Assembly (NCBI RefSeq): GCF_965137335.1
Contig: NZ_CBCRZD010000001.1
Length of the DNA stretch: 64,000 nt
Source: Empedobacter stercoris
GTDB taxonomy: Bacteria > Bacteroidota > Bacteroidia > Flavobacteriales > Weeksellaceae
Reading direction: 5' to 3' (one strand)
Positions 44,954 through 52,976 of the stretch are shown here, piece after piece. The notes beneath the pieces were generated by a model that made no database searches, was not told where the DNA came from, and saw only the letters and a program-made list of their open reading frames with translations. Both the position numbers and the translations under genes were made by a program. The first letter of the stretch is position 1, and each line of letters begins with the position of its first letter.

Positions 44954-46021
44954 ATGAGCAGAAAATTTCCAGCCGGGGTTGCAACCGGTTCATTAGTTCA
45001 AGACATCATTAATGATGCAAAAGCTAATCAGTACGCTTTACCTGCGTGTAATGTCATTGGTTCAGATACAGTTAATGCTGCAATGGAAGCTGCAGTAGAA
45101 GTCAACTCTCCTCTTATTATTCAATTTTCTAACGGAGGTGCTGCTTTTAATGCTGGAAAAGGATTAAAAGGTGAAAATCAACTTTCTGCTATTAAAGGAG
45201 CTATTGCAGGTGCAAAACATATTCATACATTAGCTGAGGCATATGGAGCTACAGTAATTTTACATACTGACCATTGTGCAAAAAAATTATTACCTTGGAT
45301 TGATGGTATTATGGATGCTAACGAAGAACATTTCAATAAATTCGGAAAGACTTTATTTAGTTCTCATATGTTAGACTTATCTGAAGAGCCATTAGAAGAA
45401 AACGTAGAAACGTGTAAAAGATACTTAGATCGAATGTCTAAAGTCGGAATGACGTTGGAAATGGAATTAGGTATCACAGGAGGTGAAGAAGATGGCGTTG
45501 ACAATTCTAATGTTGATAACTCTTTGTTATATACTCAACCAGAAGAAGTAGCTTATGTTTACGAGAATTTAAAATCAGTTTCTGATAATTTCTGGATTGC
45601 AGCTGCATTTGGTAATGTACACGGAGTTTACAAACCTGGTAATGTTGTTTTAACACCAAAAATTTTAGATAACTCTCAGAAATACATCAACGAAAAATAT
45701 AATGTAGAAAACGCTGTAAATTTTGTTTTCCATGGAGGTTCTGGTTCTACTTTAGAAGAAATCAGAGAAGCAATTAGCTATGGAGTGATTAAAATGAATA
45801 TTGACACAGATTTACAATATGCATTTATGGAAGGTGTTCGCAAATATTTTGACGAAAATGCAGCGTATTTACAAGGACAAATTGGTAACCCAGATGGTGC
45901 TGAATCTCCAAACAAAAAATACTACGACCCACGTGTATGGTTAAGAGCAGGAGAAATTTCTTTCAAAGAAAGATTAATCCAAGCTTGCCACGATTTAAAT
46001 AATGTTAATACTTTAGGATAA
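44954..46021 (+). CDS. fbaA: Fructose-bisphosphate aldolase, class II
   Basis: Zinc enzyme of glycolysis and gluconeogenesis that cleaves fructose-1,6-bisphosphate. The 355 residues include ALPACNVIGSDTVNAAMEAA, VILHTDHCAKKLLPW (zinc and proton-transfer residues, about 97-111), the GGEEDGVDNS loop (about 176-185), NVHGVYKPGNV, and VFHGGSGS. These match the long (E. coli FbaA-like) class IIA form. It is 37 bases after tamL and 41 bases before accD, all in the same direction. Confidence 0.97.
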   Translation: MSRKFPAGVATGSLVQDIINDAKANQYALPACNVIGSDTVNAAMEAAVEVNSPLIIQFSNGGAAFNAGKGLKGENQLSAIKGAIAGAKHIHTLAEAYGATVILHTDHCAKKLLPWIDGIMDANEEHFNKFGKTLFSSHMLDLSEEPLEENVETCKRYLDRMSKVGMTLEMELGITGGEEDGVDNSNVDNSLLYTQPEEVAYVYENLKSVSDNFWIAAAFGNVHGVYKPGNVVLTPKILDNSQKYINEKYNVENAVNFVFHGGSGSTLEEIREAISYGVIKMNIDTDLQYAFMEGVRKYFDENAAYLQGQIGNPDGAESPNKKYYDPRVWLRAGEISFKERLIQACHDLNNVNTLG

Positions 46022-46062
46022 TCTTCAAAAGAGATTTTTCTATTCAAATAAAAACAGAGAAT

Positions 46063-46911
46063 ATGCCTTGGTTTATAAGAAGCAAGAAAAATATTACAAC
46101 GCCTACAGAGTCAAAAAAAGACGTTAAGAAAGGCTTATGGTACAAAACACCATCAGGAAAAATTATCGAAACTGAAGAATTAAAAGCGAACGCGTATGTA
46201 AGTCCAGAGGATGATCATCACGTACAAATTGGTTCTCAAGAATACTTTGACATCTTATTTGACGAAGGAAAATTCACAGAATTAGACGCAAAAGTAGAAA
46301 GTAAAGACCCTTTGAATTGGATAGATACAAAGCCTTATAAAGATCGTTTAAAAGAAATTAAAAAGAAAACGGGAATAACAGATTCTATTCGCAATGCGAC
46401 TGGAAAAATTCATGGCCGTGACATTACTATTTCTTGTATGGATTTCAAATTCATTGGAGGTTCTTTAGGTTCTGTAATGGGAGAAAAAATCGCACGTGCA
46501 ATTGATTATTCAATCAAACACAAAACACCGTATGTAATCATTACACAATCAGGTGGAGCGCGTATGATGGAAGCTGCAATTTCGTTAATGCAATTAGCAA
46601 AAGTAGAAGCTAAATTAATTCAATTAGCAGACCACAATATTCCTTACATTACAGTGTTAACAAATCCATCTTTCGGAGGTATTACAGCTTCTTTCGGATC
46701 TATTGGTGACGTGATTATGGCTGAGCCAGGCGCATTAATTGGATTCGCTGGACCACGTGTTATCAAAGAAACAATTGGTAGAGATTTACCAGAAGGATTC
46801 CAAACTTCTGAATTTTTATTAGAAAAAGGCTTCGTTGATATGATCGTTCACCGTAAAAAGATGAAAGATAAAATAAAAGAAGTGGCTGATATGTTAATGC
46901 CTATCAACTAA
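46063..46911 (+). CDS. accD: Acetyl-CoA carboxylase, carboxyltransferase beta subunit (no zinc ribbon)
   Basis: Transfers carboxyl from biotin to acetyl-CoA to start fatty acid synthesis, together with AccA. The 282 residues have the crotonase-like core: MDFKFIGGSLGSVMGEKIAR, ITQSGGARMMEAA (about 165-177), NPSFGGITASFGSIGD. In E. coli the N-terminal ribbon has four cysteines. Here the equivalent positions read YKTPSGKI and VSPEDDHH with no cysteine, so the zinc site is absent although the surrounding sequence is retained. Confidence 0.95.
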   Translation: MPWFIRSKKNITTPTESKKDVKKGLWYKTPSGKIIETEELKANAYVSPEDDHHVQIGSQEYFDILFDEGKFTELDAKVESKDPLNWIDTKPYKDRLKEIKKKTGITDSIRNATGKIHGRDITISCMDFKFIGGSLGSVMGEKIARAIDYSIKHKTPYVIITQSGGARMMEAAISLMQLAKVEAKLIQLADHNIPYITVLTNPSFGGITASFGSIGDVIMAEPGALIGFAGPRVIKETIGRDLPEGFQTSEFLLEKGFVDMIVHRKKMKDKIKEVADMLMPIN

Positions 46912-46956
46912 TTAATAGAAGTGCAACTATATTTTTGAAATTATATTCAAATTTCA

Positions 46957-46989
46957 TTTGGATTATTAGAAATTGATTTTATATATTTG
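46957..46989 (+). promoter_or_regulatory. Promoter of the first tRNA array
   Basis: TTTG (46957-46960), a 21-base spacer and TATATTTG (46982-46989) precede tRNA-Gly by 10 bases. The same arrangement with the same spacer stands before the second array. Confidence 0.75.
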
Positions 46990-46999
46990 CACTCCAATC

Positions 47000-47073
47000 G
47001 CGAGAATAGCTCAGCCGGTAGAGCGCAACCTTGCCAAGGTTGAGGTCGCGGGTTCGAGCCCCGTTTCTCGCTC
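47000..47073 (+). tRNA. tRNA-Gly (GCC)
   Basis: Acceptor arms GCGAGAA and TTCTCGC pair fully. The D arm has AGCTC...GAGC, the anticodon loop is TTGCCAA, and the T loop is GGTTCGAGCCC. No CCA is encoded. First gene of the first array. Confidence 0.95.
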
Positions 47074-47104
47074 TTTGAAATATTAAATTCAAAAATCAAA
47101 TTTT

Positions 47105-47188
47105 GCCTTGGTGGTGGAATTGGTAGACACGCAGGACTTAAAATCCTGTGTCCATTAGGACGTGCGGGTTCAAGTCCCGCCTGAGGTA
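47105..47188 (+). tRNA. tRNA-Leu (TAA)
   Basis: Anticodon stem GGACT/AATCC encloses the loop with TAA. It has a long variable arm (TGTCCATTAGGACG) as expected for Leu, and the T loop is GGTTCAAGTCC. The sequence is identical to the copies at 47314 and 52354. Confidence 0.95.
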
Positions 47189-47217
47189 CTTTTTAATTTG
47201 ATTTTTACAATTTACAC

Positions 47218-47290
47218 GCGGGAATAGCTCAATTGGTAGAGCGTCAGCCTTCCAAGCTGAATGTTGCGAGTTCGAGTCTCGTTTCCCGCT
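47218..47290 (+). tRNA. tRNA-Gly (TCC)
   Basis: GCGGGAA and TTCCCGC acceptor arms, anticodon loop CTTCCAA, T loop GAGTTCGAGTCTC. Identical to the two Gly genes of the second array. Confidence 0.95.
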
Positions 47291-47313
47291 CAACTTCTTT
47301 CTTAGAAGTGGAT

Positions 47314-47397
47314 GCCTTGGTGGTGGAATTGGTAGACACGCAGGACTTAAAATCCTGTGTCCATTAGGACGTGCGGGTTCAAGTCCCGCCTGAGGTA
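47314..47397 (+). tRNA. tRNA-Leu (TAA), second copy in array 1
   Basis: Same 84 bases as the gene at 47105. It follows a 23-base spacer unlike that before the first Leu gene, and ends the array before a terminator. Confidence 0.95.
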
Positions 47398-47398
47398 C

Positions 47399-47435
47399 TA
47401 AAAGCTCAAGAATTTATTTTCTTGGGCTTTTTTTA
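47399..47435 (+). terminator. Terminator after the first tRNA array
   Basis: AAAGCTCAAGAA (47401-47412) pairs with TTCTTGGGCTTT (47419-47430), including one G-T pair, followed by T residues. Confidence 0.88.
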
Positions 47436-47486
47436 TGCTTCAAATAATTATATCTTTATCGCTTTAACAAAGTACGTTTTTAACAC

Positions 47487-48218
47487 ATGATTCAACAATC
47501 ATTTTTAAGAAAGGCCCTATTTACTCTTACCTTTTTACCTTTATTTTCTTACGGTCAAGAAACAAAAAGTTCAGATGATTTATTTCTAGAAGCTCGACAC
47601 AAAGCTTTCGAAGAAAAAGATTATACAGCTGCAAAGAAATTAGCTTTACAAGCTTTAGCACAATCTCCAGAATATACTGATATAGCTGTTTTCTTGGGAA
47701 GAATTTACACATGGAATGATGAAACGGATGAAGCTCGAAAAGTTTTTCAGAATATAGAAAAAACCATGGATCCTTCAACTGATTTTTATTTGGCCTACAC
47801 TTCACTTGAATATTGGAATGAGAATTATACAGAAGCTATATCTATCATTGATCGTGGTTTAATTAAATACCCTAAGCATGAAGAACTATTATTGTTAAAA
47901 GCTAAGATTCAGAATTCAGGGGATCTTTATAGTGATGCATCAGAAACAATCAAAGAATTAATTGCGATTAATCCTAAAAATACGGAAGCACGCGAATTGG
48001 CTAATCGCATCGAAATTAATAATACGAAAAATGCAATTGGTGTAAATTACAATTATTCACATTTCGATAAACAATTTGCTGATGATTGGCATCAAGTTTC
48101 AGTCAGTTACAAACGTCAAACTGCTTTGGGCTCATTGATTTTTAAAGTGAATTACGCCAACAAATTTAAAGATAATGGTGTACAATACGAAGTAGAAGCT
48201 TACAACAGGATAGGATAA
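47487..48218 (+). pseudogene. Truncated YaiO-like TPR/outer-membrane protein
   Basis: A signal peptide (ending near FSYGQ) is followed by TPR-like helices (about 30-185; EARHKAFEEKDYTAAKKLAL and SDASETIKELIAINPKNTEA). The start of a YaiO-type beta-barrel then appears (INNTKNAIGVNYNYSHFDKQ). Full-length YaiO-type proteins of this layout are usually about 400 residues. This one stops at 243, shortly after the first strands (YEVEAYNRIG). No continuation of the barrel is found in any frame downstream; the sequence changes to the cobalamin riboswitch region. It may still make the TPR part. Confidence 0.7.
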
Positions 48219-48356
48219 TTCTCCATTAAAATTGATCTGTTTTTAATAGGAAAGTAGAGGAGGCTAAATATATTACATAATTATAAATTTTTGTAATCAA
48301 TTAATTTTAAAAAAGTTTAATTTTTTCAAATCATAATTATTTTCTTACATTAGTTG

Positions 48357-48525
48357 CACAAAAGGGAATCGAGTGCAAATCTCGAGCTGTCGCGCAACTG
48401 TAAGTAGTGAACACTATAAGCCAGACCACTTTTTAGATGATGCTTTCGCGATTGAAGCTCAATCAAAACTACAATAATCTCGGTTTTTGTTGAATTGATT
48501 GCACTTGATTTCGAAAGCATTTTTA
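48357..48525 (+). promoter_or_regulatory. Cobalamin riboswitch with terminator-like hairpin
   Basis: The aptamer core is readable: GGGAATCGAGTGCAAATCTC, then GAGCTGTCGCGCAACTGTAA and AAGCCAGACC (to about 48427). These match the conserved blocks of adenosylcobalamin riboswitches. Downstream, ATGCTTTCG (48440-48448) pairs with CGAAAGCAT (48512-48520), with a further inner CAATCAA/TTGATTG pairing, and is followed by TTTTTATT. This is consistent with transcription termination as the expression platform. It lies directly upstream of cobT. A -7-like TACATTAG (48346-48353) precedes it. Confidence 0.9.
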
Positions 48526-48547
48526 TTAAAACTTAGTTTATAAAAAC

Positions 48548-49567
48548 ATGCTAAAAGAAGAAATTCAACACCTTATTGACCTTAAAACAAAACCTCTTGG
48601 AGCTTTAGGTTTATTAGAAAAAATCGCTTTGAGGATTGGTTTAGTTCAACAAAAAAATCATTTAGAATTAGTTAATCCACATCTAATTGTTTTCGCAAGC
48701 GATCATGGTATTGCACAATCTGGCGTAAGTGCTTATCCTGCGGAGGTTACACCGCAAATGGTTATTAATTTCCTAAATAATGGGGCTGCTATTAATGTTT
48801 TTTGTAATCAAAATGAAATCGATTTAACAATTGTTGATGCAGGAGTCAATTATAATTTTGAAGATTATTCGGTTCTGAAAAATTGCAAAATTGCAAAATC
48901 AACCAAAAACTTTTTGTACGAACCTGCAATGAATGCAGAAGAATTGCAACAATGCTTTGATTATTCGAAGAAAATTGTTGATGAAATCGCTCAAAACGGA
49001 ACGAATATTATTGGTTTTGGGGAAATGGGAATTGGAAACACTTCATCTGCATCAATGATTATTCACTATTTAACTCAACTTCCACTTGAACAATGTGTTG
49101 GCCGAGGTACAGGCTTGAATGATGAACAATTGCAAAACAAGATTAATATTCTGACTCAAGCAAAGGAAAATCAAGGTGAAATAAATGATCCGAAACAAAT
49201 TTTAGCAACTTTCGGAGGTTTTGAAGTCGCGCAAATGACAGGTGCAATGCTCGCTGCTTATGAACATAATATGTTGTTGATGATAGATGGTTATATTGCT
49301 TCAGCTGCAATTTTAGTCGCATCAAAATTGAAACCTGAAATTTTGAAAAACGCTATTTTTTGTCATCAAAGTGATGAAATTGGACATCGTTATCTATTAA
49401 ATTATTTCAACGAAGAACCTATCTTGAAAATCAATTTACGCGTAGGAGAAGGAACAGGTTGTGCTTTGGCTTTTCCAATTATTAAAAGTGCAGTAAATTT
49501 CTTTAATGATATGGCAAGTTTTGAATCTGCTGGTGTCAGTAATAAAGAAACTGAAGTGGAATGCTAA
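48548..49567 (+). CDS. cobT: Nicotinate-nucleotide--dimethylbenzimidazole phosphoribosyltransferase
   Basis: Activates the lower ligand of cobalamin by making alpha-ribazole phosphate. The 339 residues carry KTKPLGALGLLEKIA (14-28), IVFASDHGIAQSGVSAYPAEVT (about 47-68), GFGEMGIGNTSSASMI (about 158-173), and GRGTGLND. The C-terminal region contains the catalytic glutamate area (RVGEGTGCALAF). It follows the cobalamin riboswitch and overlaps cobS by 7 bases. Confidence 0.96.
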   Translation: MLKEEIQHLIDLKTKPLGALGLLEKIALRIGLVQQKNHLELVNPHLIVFASDHGIAQSGVSAYPAEVTPQMVINFLNNGAAINVFCNQNEIDLTIVDAGVNYNFEDYSVLKNCKIAKSTKNFLYEPAMNAEELQQCFDYSKKIVDEIAQNGTNIIGFGEMGIGNTSSASMIIHYLTQLPLEQCVGRGTGLNDEQLQNKINILTQAKENQGEINDPKQILATFGGFEVAQMTGAMLAAYEHNMLLMIDGYIASAAILVASKLKPEILKNAIFCHQSDEIGHRYLLNYFNEEPILKINLRVGEGTGCALAFPIIKSAVNFFNDMASFESAGVSNKETEVEC

Positions 49568-50337
49568 AAAAAGAAATTACTTATTTTCTAACGGCATTGA
49601 TGTTTTTTACTCGAATTCCAATTCCATTCAAGATTCCTTACAGCAACGAAATTATGAATCAATCGCAAAAATATTATGCTGCTGTTGGCTTATTGGTTGG
49701 TTGTTTTAATGCGATTATTTATAGTGTTTGTCAATTTATTTTACCTGTTGATATTGCAATTATTATCACCATGATTACAAGTATTTTGTTGACTGGTGCT
49801 TTTCACGAAGATGGTTTTACTGATGTCTGCGATAGTTTTGGAGGAGGTTATGGTAAAGAAAAAATTATGACAATTATGAAAGATAGCCGAATTGGAGCTT
49901 ATGGAGTTATCGGTGCAATCTTGTTATTGTTATTAAAATTCACCTCTCTGAAACACATTGCAGAAGATAATTTTTGGTTGATTATTTTCACTTTAATTGC
50001 TGCACATTCGGTAAGTCGTTTTTTTTCTGGAATGATGATTTACACCCACGAATATGTCACCGATATTGACAAAAGCAAATCAAAACCAATGGCGAGTAAA
50101 GCTTTACCGATTAAAAACCTGCTGATAAGTTTTCTATTTTGTTTACTTCCTTTTATAGTTTTTGGCGAATGGAAATTCTTGTTGATTTTACCACTTTGTT
50201 ATATAGGTAAAGTCTATTTGGGTTGGTATTTTAAGAAATATATAGGCGGTTATACAGGCGATTGTTTGGGAACTGTACAACAAGTTACCGAAGTTTTATT
50301 TTATTTAGGAATACTGATTATATGCAAATTTTTGTAA
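49561..50337 (+). CDS. cobS: Adenosylcobinamide-GDP ribazoletransferase (cobalamin synthase)
   Basis: Integral membrane enzyme joining alpha-ribazole (phosphate) to adenosylcobinamide-GDP. The 258 residues have several helices and the signature GAFHEDGFTDVCDSFGGGYGK (about 80-100; short acidic motif HEDGxxDxxD), then MKDSRIGAYGVIG. The C-terminus YIGGYTGDCLGTVQQVTE is typical of CobS. Its start overlaps cobT and its end overlaps cobC by 16 bases. Confidence 0.96.
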   Translation: MLKKEITYFLTALMFFTRIPIPFKIPYSNEIMNQSQKYYAAVGLLVGCFNAIIYSVCQFILPVDIAIIITMITSILLTGAFHEDGFTDVCDSFGGGYGKEKIMTIMKDSRIGAYGVIGAILLLLLKFTSLKHIAEDNFWLIIFTLIAAHSVSRFFSGMMIYTHEYVTDIDKSKSKPMASKALPIKNLLISFLFCLLPFIVFGEWKFLLILPLCYIGKVYLGWYFKKYIGGYTGDCLGTVQQVTEVLFYLGILIICKFL

Positions 50338-50882
50338 TACGACATACAAAAGTCAAAATCCCTTCATCGGTTTGTTACGGACAAACCGATGTCGATTTGA
50401 CAGACACGTTTTTAGACGAAGTAAAAGAAATACATGCTAAAATCGAAAATGATTTTGATGTAATTTTCTCAAGTCCATTGAATCGTTGTCAACAATTAGC
50501 CTACACTTTTTCTGCAGAAATTATTTTAGATAATCGATTGAAAGAATTCAATTTTGGAGACTGGGAAATGAAACCTTGGAACGAAATTCCTTCGGAAGAA
50601 ATCAATCCATGGTACGATGATTTTGTAACGATACCAACTCCAAATGGCGAATCGATGTACGAAATGTTTTTACGCATCTCTGATTTTATGAACGACTTAA
50701 GAAATACCAAACTTCAAAAAATATTAATTGTTGCTCATGGCGGAGTAATTCGATTAATATGGTGTTATTTGTTGCAAATACCAATTAAAAATGCATTCAA
50801 AATCCCTGTAAATTACGGTGAAATTTTTCAGTTTAATTTAGGTGAAACAAATGAGGAGGATTTTATAATGAGAAAAATGTAG
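50322..50882 (+). CDS. cobC: Alpha-ribazole phosphatase (histidine phosphatase family)
   Basis: The ATG at 50322 gives 186 residues starting MQIFVIRHTKVK, where RHT is the phosphohistidine motif (usually RHG/RHT). A longer reading would run out of frame over the cobS end. VCYGQTDVDL, FSSPLNRCQQLA, LKEFNFGDWEM and VAHGGVIRLI complete the branch-1 phosphatase pattern. By context it removes the phosphate of alpha-ribazole phosphate. cobU, the other enzyme of the loop-assembly route, is not in this operon. Confidence 0.9.
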   Translation: MQIFVIRHTKVKIPSSVCYGQTDVDLTDTFLDEVKEIHAKIENDFDVIFSSPLNRCQQLAYTFSAEIILDNRLKEFNFGDWEMKPWNEIPSEEINPWYDDFVTIPTPNGESMYEMFLRISDFMNDLRNTKLQKILIVAHGGVIRLIWCYLLQIPIKNAFKIPVNYGEIFQFNLGETNEEDFIMRKM

Positions 50883-50883
50883 A

Positions 50884-51771
50884 CTAATTCAACATCCAAT
50901 CAACTAAACTTTCCTTCTCTACTATATTCCAAGAATGCGGATGTTTCTGACCATTTGCTCTAAAGCCTCTATTCTCTGTTTCAATAAACTCTACATTCTT
51001 CGCTCCAATTGCTTTCAAATGCGAAGCCATTTTTTTTAATTTAAAAGCATTCAAATCTTCATAAGTTCTATTTCTATTCGAACTTTGCCACTCTATATCT
51101 GGCTCACAATATAATCTTATCTTAATATTTTTTAAAAATTGAATATTCTTATTAGAATTTTTAGACATTAAATAGGGTGAATAATACTCGTAGTTCTGAA
51201 TCGAATCTTCTGGAGCACCTAATTCTTTATTAAAAAGCTCGATTAAAAATTTGCCTTCTTCTACCGCAGCTTTACTTACATTCTCTTCAATATCCTTTTT
51301 TGCACTTTTATATAATTCTTCTAAATCAATTGGAGAATCTACTACAAAAACACCTTTAGGCTGGATACTATTTTGTTCTTTCATCAGTTCATTTCCTATC
51401 AACATTGCTACATTCCCTCCACTCGAAAATCCTCCTATATAAAGGTTAACTTTATTTAATTGATGTTGATTTAATATATCAATCAGTCGAGTTATTATAT
51501 TTTTTTTCTCCTGATCGGATAAATATAATTTTTGGTTAAAATTAAATAACAAAGTCGTAATTCCTTGCTGGTCTATATGTTTTATAAATTTCGCTTCTTG
51601 TTTTGTATGTTCTATATCACAAGGAAAACAAGGAAATAAAATCAACAAAGCTTTTTGGTTTGATGCAATTTTCAACTCGTAATCTAACTCTTTACTCACT
51701 TTTGTTTCTATCACAGATTGTTTACAACTAAATGCTACGTAAGCAAACAGGAATACGAAAAGCAATTTCAT
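50884..51771 (-). CDS. Alpha/beta-hydrolase-fold lipoprotein
   Basis: The ATG at 51771 gives 295 residues starting MKLLFVFLFAYVAFSC, a lipoprotein signal with Cys16. An alternative ATG at 51789 overlaps the upstream gene and adds six residues. GGFSSGGNVAML (about 111-122) is a nucleophile elbow (GxSxG), and a late His (HPHSWN) could be the base. Substrates are unknown. It is opposite in direction to the cob operon, with only one base between stops, and follows the 109-residue gene. Confidence 0.75.
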   Translation of the reverse strand: MKLLFVFLFAYVAFSCKQSVIETKVSKELDYELKIASNQKALLILFPCFPCDIEHTKQEAKFIKHIDQQGITTLLFNFNQKLYLSDQEKKNIITRLIDILNQHQLNKVNLYIGGFSSGGNVAMLIGNELMKEQNSIQPKGVFVVDSPIDLEELYKSAKKDIEENVSKAAVEEGKFLIELFNKELGAPEDSIQNYEYYSPYLMSKNSNKNIQFLKNIKIRLYCEPDIEWQSSNRNRTYEDLNAFKLKKMASHLKAIGAKNVEFIETENRGFRANGQKHPHSWNIVEKESLVDWMLN

Positions 51772-51775
51772 AATT

Positions 51776-52105
51776 TTAAATTGTTTCATTATTCGCTACA
51801 AACTCATTAACAATTGTTCTCAGACTTTTATTCAAATCAAGGTCTACAATATCTTTTATAGACATCAAACTCTCAATTTTCCATGCATCATTTGTTAAAG
51901 AATAGGTTTCTAATTTAGAAATTAAACGATGATAAAAAATTTCCTCTCCTATTTCATATTCAAGTTTACCTATAAATTCTTCTAAAGTTGTTGAAGGTTT
52001 TGGCCAATCATTTTCGGCATCAAAAAGTTTTACAGCTATAATAAAATCATTTTTTGATTTGAAATTATTTCGCTCAATTAAGTTAAATAAATCTTCAAAT
52101 GTCAT
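51776..52105 (-). CDS. Unknown 109-residue protein
   Basis: A soluble acidic protein, MTFEDLFNLIERNNFKSKND to the end, with predicted helices and no recognized domain, signal or membrane segment. The composition recalls small bacterial immunity-type proteins, but there is no toxin in view, so no function is given. Its stop lies four bases before the preferred hydrolase start, which suggests an operon. It lies 143 bases from the second tRNA array, on the opposite strand. Confidence 0.6.
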   Translation of the reverse strand: MTFEDLFNLIERNNFKSKNDFIIAVKLFDAENDWPKPSTTLEEFIGKLEYEIGEEIFYHRLISKLETYSLTNDAWKIESLMSIKDIVDLDLNKSLRTIVNEFVANNETI

Positions 52106-52205
52106 TCAAATTATATTTTAAACTAATTTCTAAAAAAAAATCAACAAGTCAAATGTTTCAAAATTAATTTATTAGAAAAAAGTTATAAAATTTATTCTAA
52201 AAACA

Positions 52206-52238
52206 CTTGCAAAAGTGGTTTTATTGACCTTATATTTG
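52206..52238 (+). promoter_or_regulatory. Promoter of the second tRNA array
   Basis: CTTG (52206-52209), a 21-base spacer and TATATTTG (52231-52238), 10 bases before tRNA-Gly. It parallels the promoter of array 1. Confidence 0.7.
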
Positions 52239-52248
52239 CACTCACAAC

Positions 52249-52321
52249 GCGGGAATAGCTCAATTGGTAGAGCGTCAGCCTTCCAAGCTGAATGTTGCGA
52301 GTTCGAGTCTCGTTTCCCGCT
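52249..52321 (+). tRNA. tRNA-Gly (TCC), array 2 first gene
   Basis: Identical to 47218-47290. In array 1 the corresponding first gene is instead tRNA-Gly (GCC). Confidence 0.95.
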
Positions 52322-52353
52322 CTTTGAAATATTAGATTCAAAAATCAAATTTT

Positions 52354-52437
52354 GCCTTGGTGGTGGAATTGGTAGACACGCAGGACTTAAAATCCTGTGT
52401 CCATTAGGACGTGCGGGTTCAAGTCCCGCCTGAGGTA
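52354..52437 (+). tRNA. tRNA-Leu (TAA), array 2
   Basis: Identical to the two Leu genes of array 1. The spacer before it (CTTTGAAATATTAGATTC and onward) differs from that in array 1 at only about one position. Confidence 0.95.
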
Positions 52438-52465
52438 CTTTTTTAATTTGATTTTTATAATGTAT

Positions 52466-52538
52466 GCGGGAATAGCTCAATTGGTAGAGCGTCAGCCTTC
52501 CAAGCTGAATGTTGCGAGTTCGAGTCTCGTTTCCCGCT
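52466..52538 (+). tRNA. tRNA-Gly (TCC), array 2 last gene
   Basis: Identical to 47218-47290 and 52249-52321. It is followed by a terminator. Confidence 0.95.
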
Positions 52539-52542
52539 CAAC

Positions 52543-52576
52543 AAAAGCCAAAGATTATTTATAGTCTTTGGCTTTT
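52543..52576 (+). terminator. Terminator after the second tRNA array
   Basis: AAAAGCCAAAGA (52543-52554) and TCTTTGGCTTTT (52565-52576), a 12-bp stem with a 10-base loop, followed by T. Confidence 0.88.
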
Positions 52577-52602
52577 TTATTTTAAACTTTTTATTTGCAC
52601 AT

Positions 52603-52641
52603 AAAAAAAACCTCATCAAATAAAGGTTTGATAAGGTTTTA
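52603..52641 (-). terminator. Terminator after the DUF3817 gene
   Basis: AAAACCTCATCAAA (52607-52620) and TTTGATAAGGTTTT (52627-52640) pair with one mismatch around a 6-base loop, with a T run on the minus strand. Confidence 0.82.
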
Positions 52642-52664
52642 ATTATTTTTCAATACGTATCGAA

Positions 52665-52976
52665 CTAAATTTCTTGTTCAGCTAACATTTGTTTGTATTT
52701 TTTTCCTTCGATAAATTTTTTCTCTGCCCAAATTGTTCCTCCTGGAATAATTGCTGCAACAAAAAAGATCCAGAAAATTTTCATCGACCAATTGTATTTT
52801 TCCTTTAATATGTACAACAATATAATATAAGCAATAAAAAGTCCTCCGTGTACTCTTCCTGCGTGCGTTACCCAAGTCGGGTCATCCCAAATATATTTCA
52901 TTGGCATGGCTATAAAGAATAAAATAATTGCAGAAAGTGCTTCTAAGTACCCCGTTATTTTAAATAATTTCAACAT
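52665..52976 (-). CDS. DUF3817 membrane protein
   Basis: A 103-residue protein with three hydrophobic helices. The DUF3817 pattern is present: YLEALSAIILFFIAMPMKY (about 9-27), then THAGRVHGGLFIAYI (about 37-51), and PGGTIWAEKKF near residue 78. Its role is unknown, though members are common small inner-membrane proteins. It is monocistronic, with its own terminator. Confidence 0.85.
   Translation of the reverse strand: MLKLFKITGYLEALSAIILFFIAMPMKYIWDDPTWVTHAGRVHGGLFIAYIILLYILKEKYNWSMKIFWIFFVAAIIPGGTIWAEKKFIEGKKYKQMLAEQEI

Noticed and set aside
52172..52480. Long reading frame opposite the second tRNA array
   Set aside because: It contains protein sequence commonly seen as tRNA antisense artefact (PQAGLEPARPNG) and covers three tRNA genes; not a gene.
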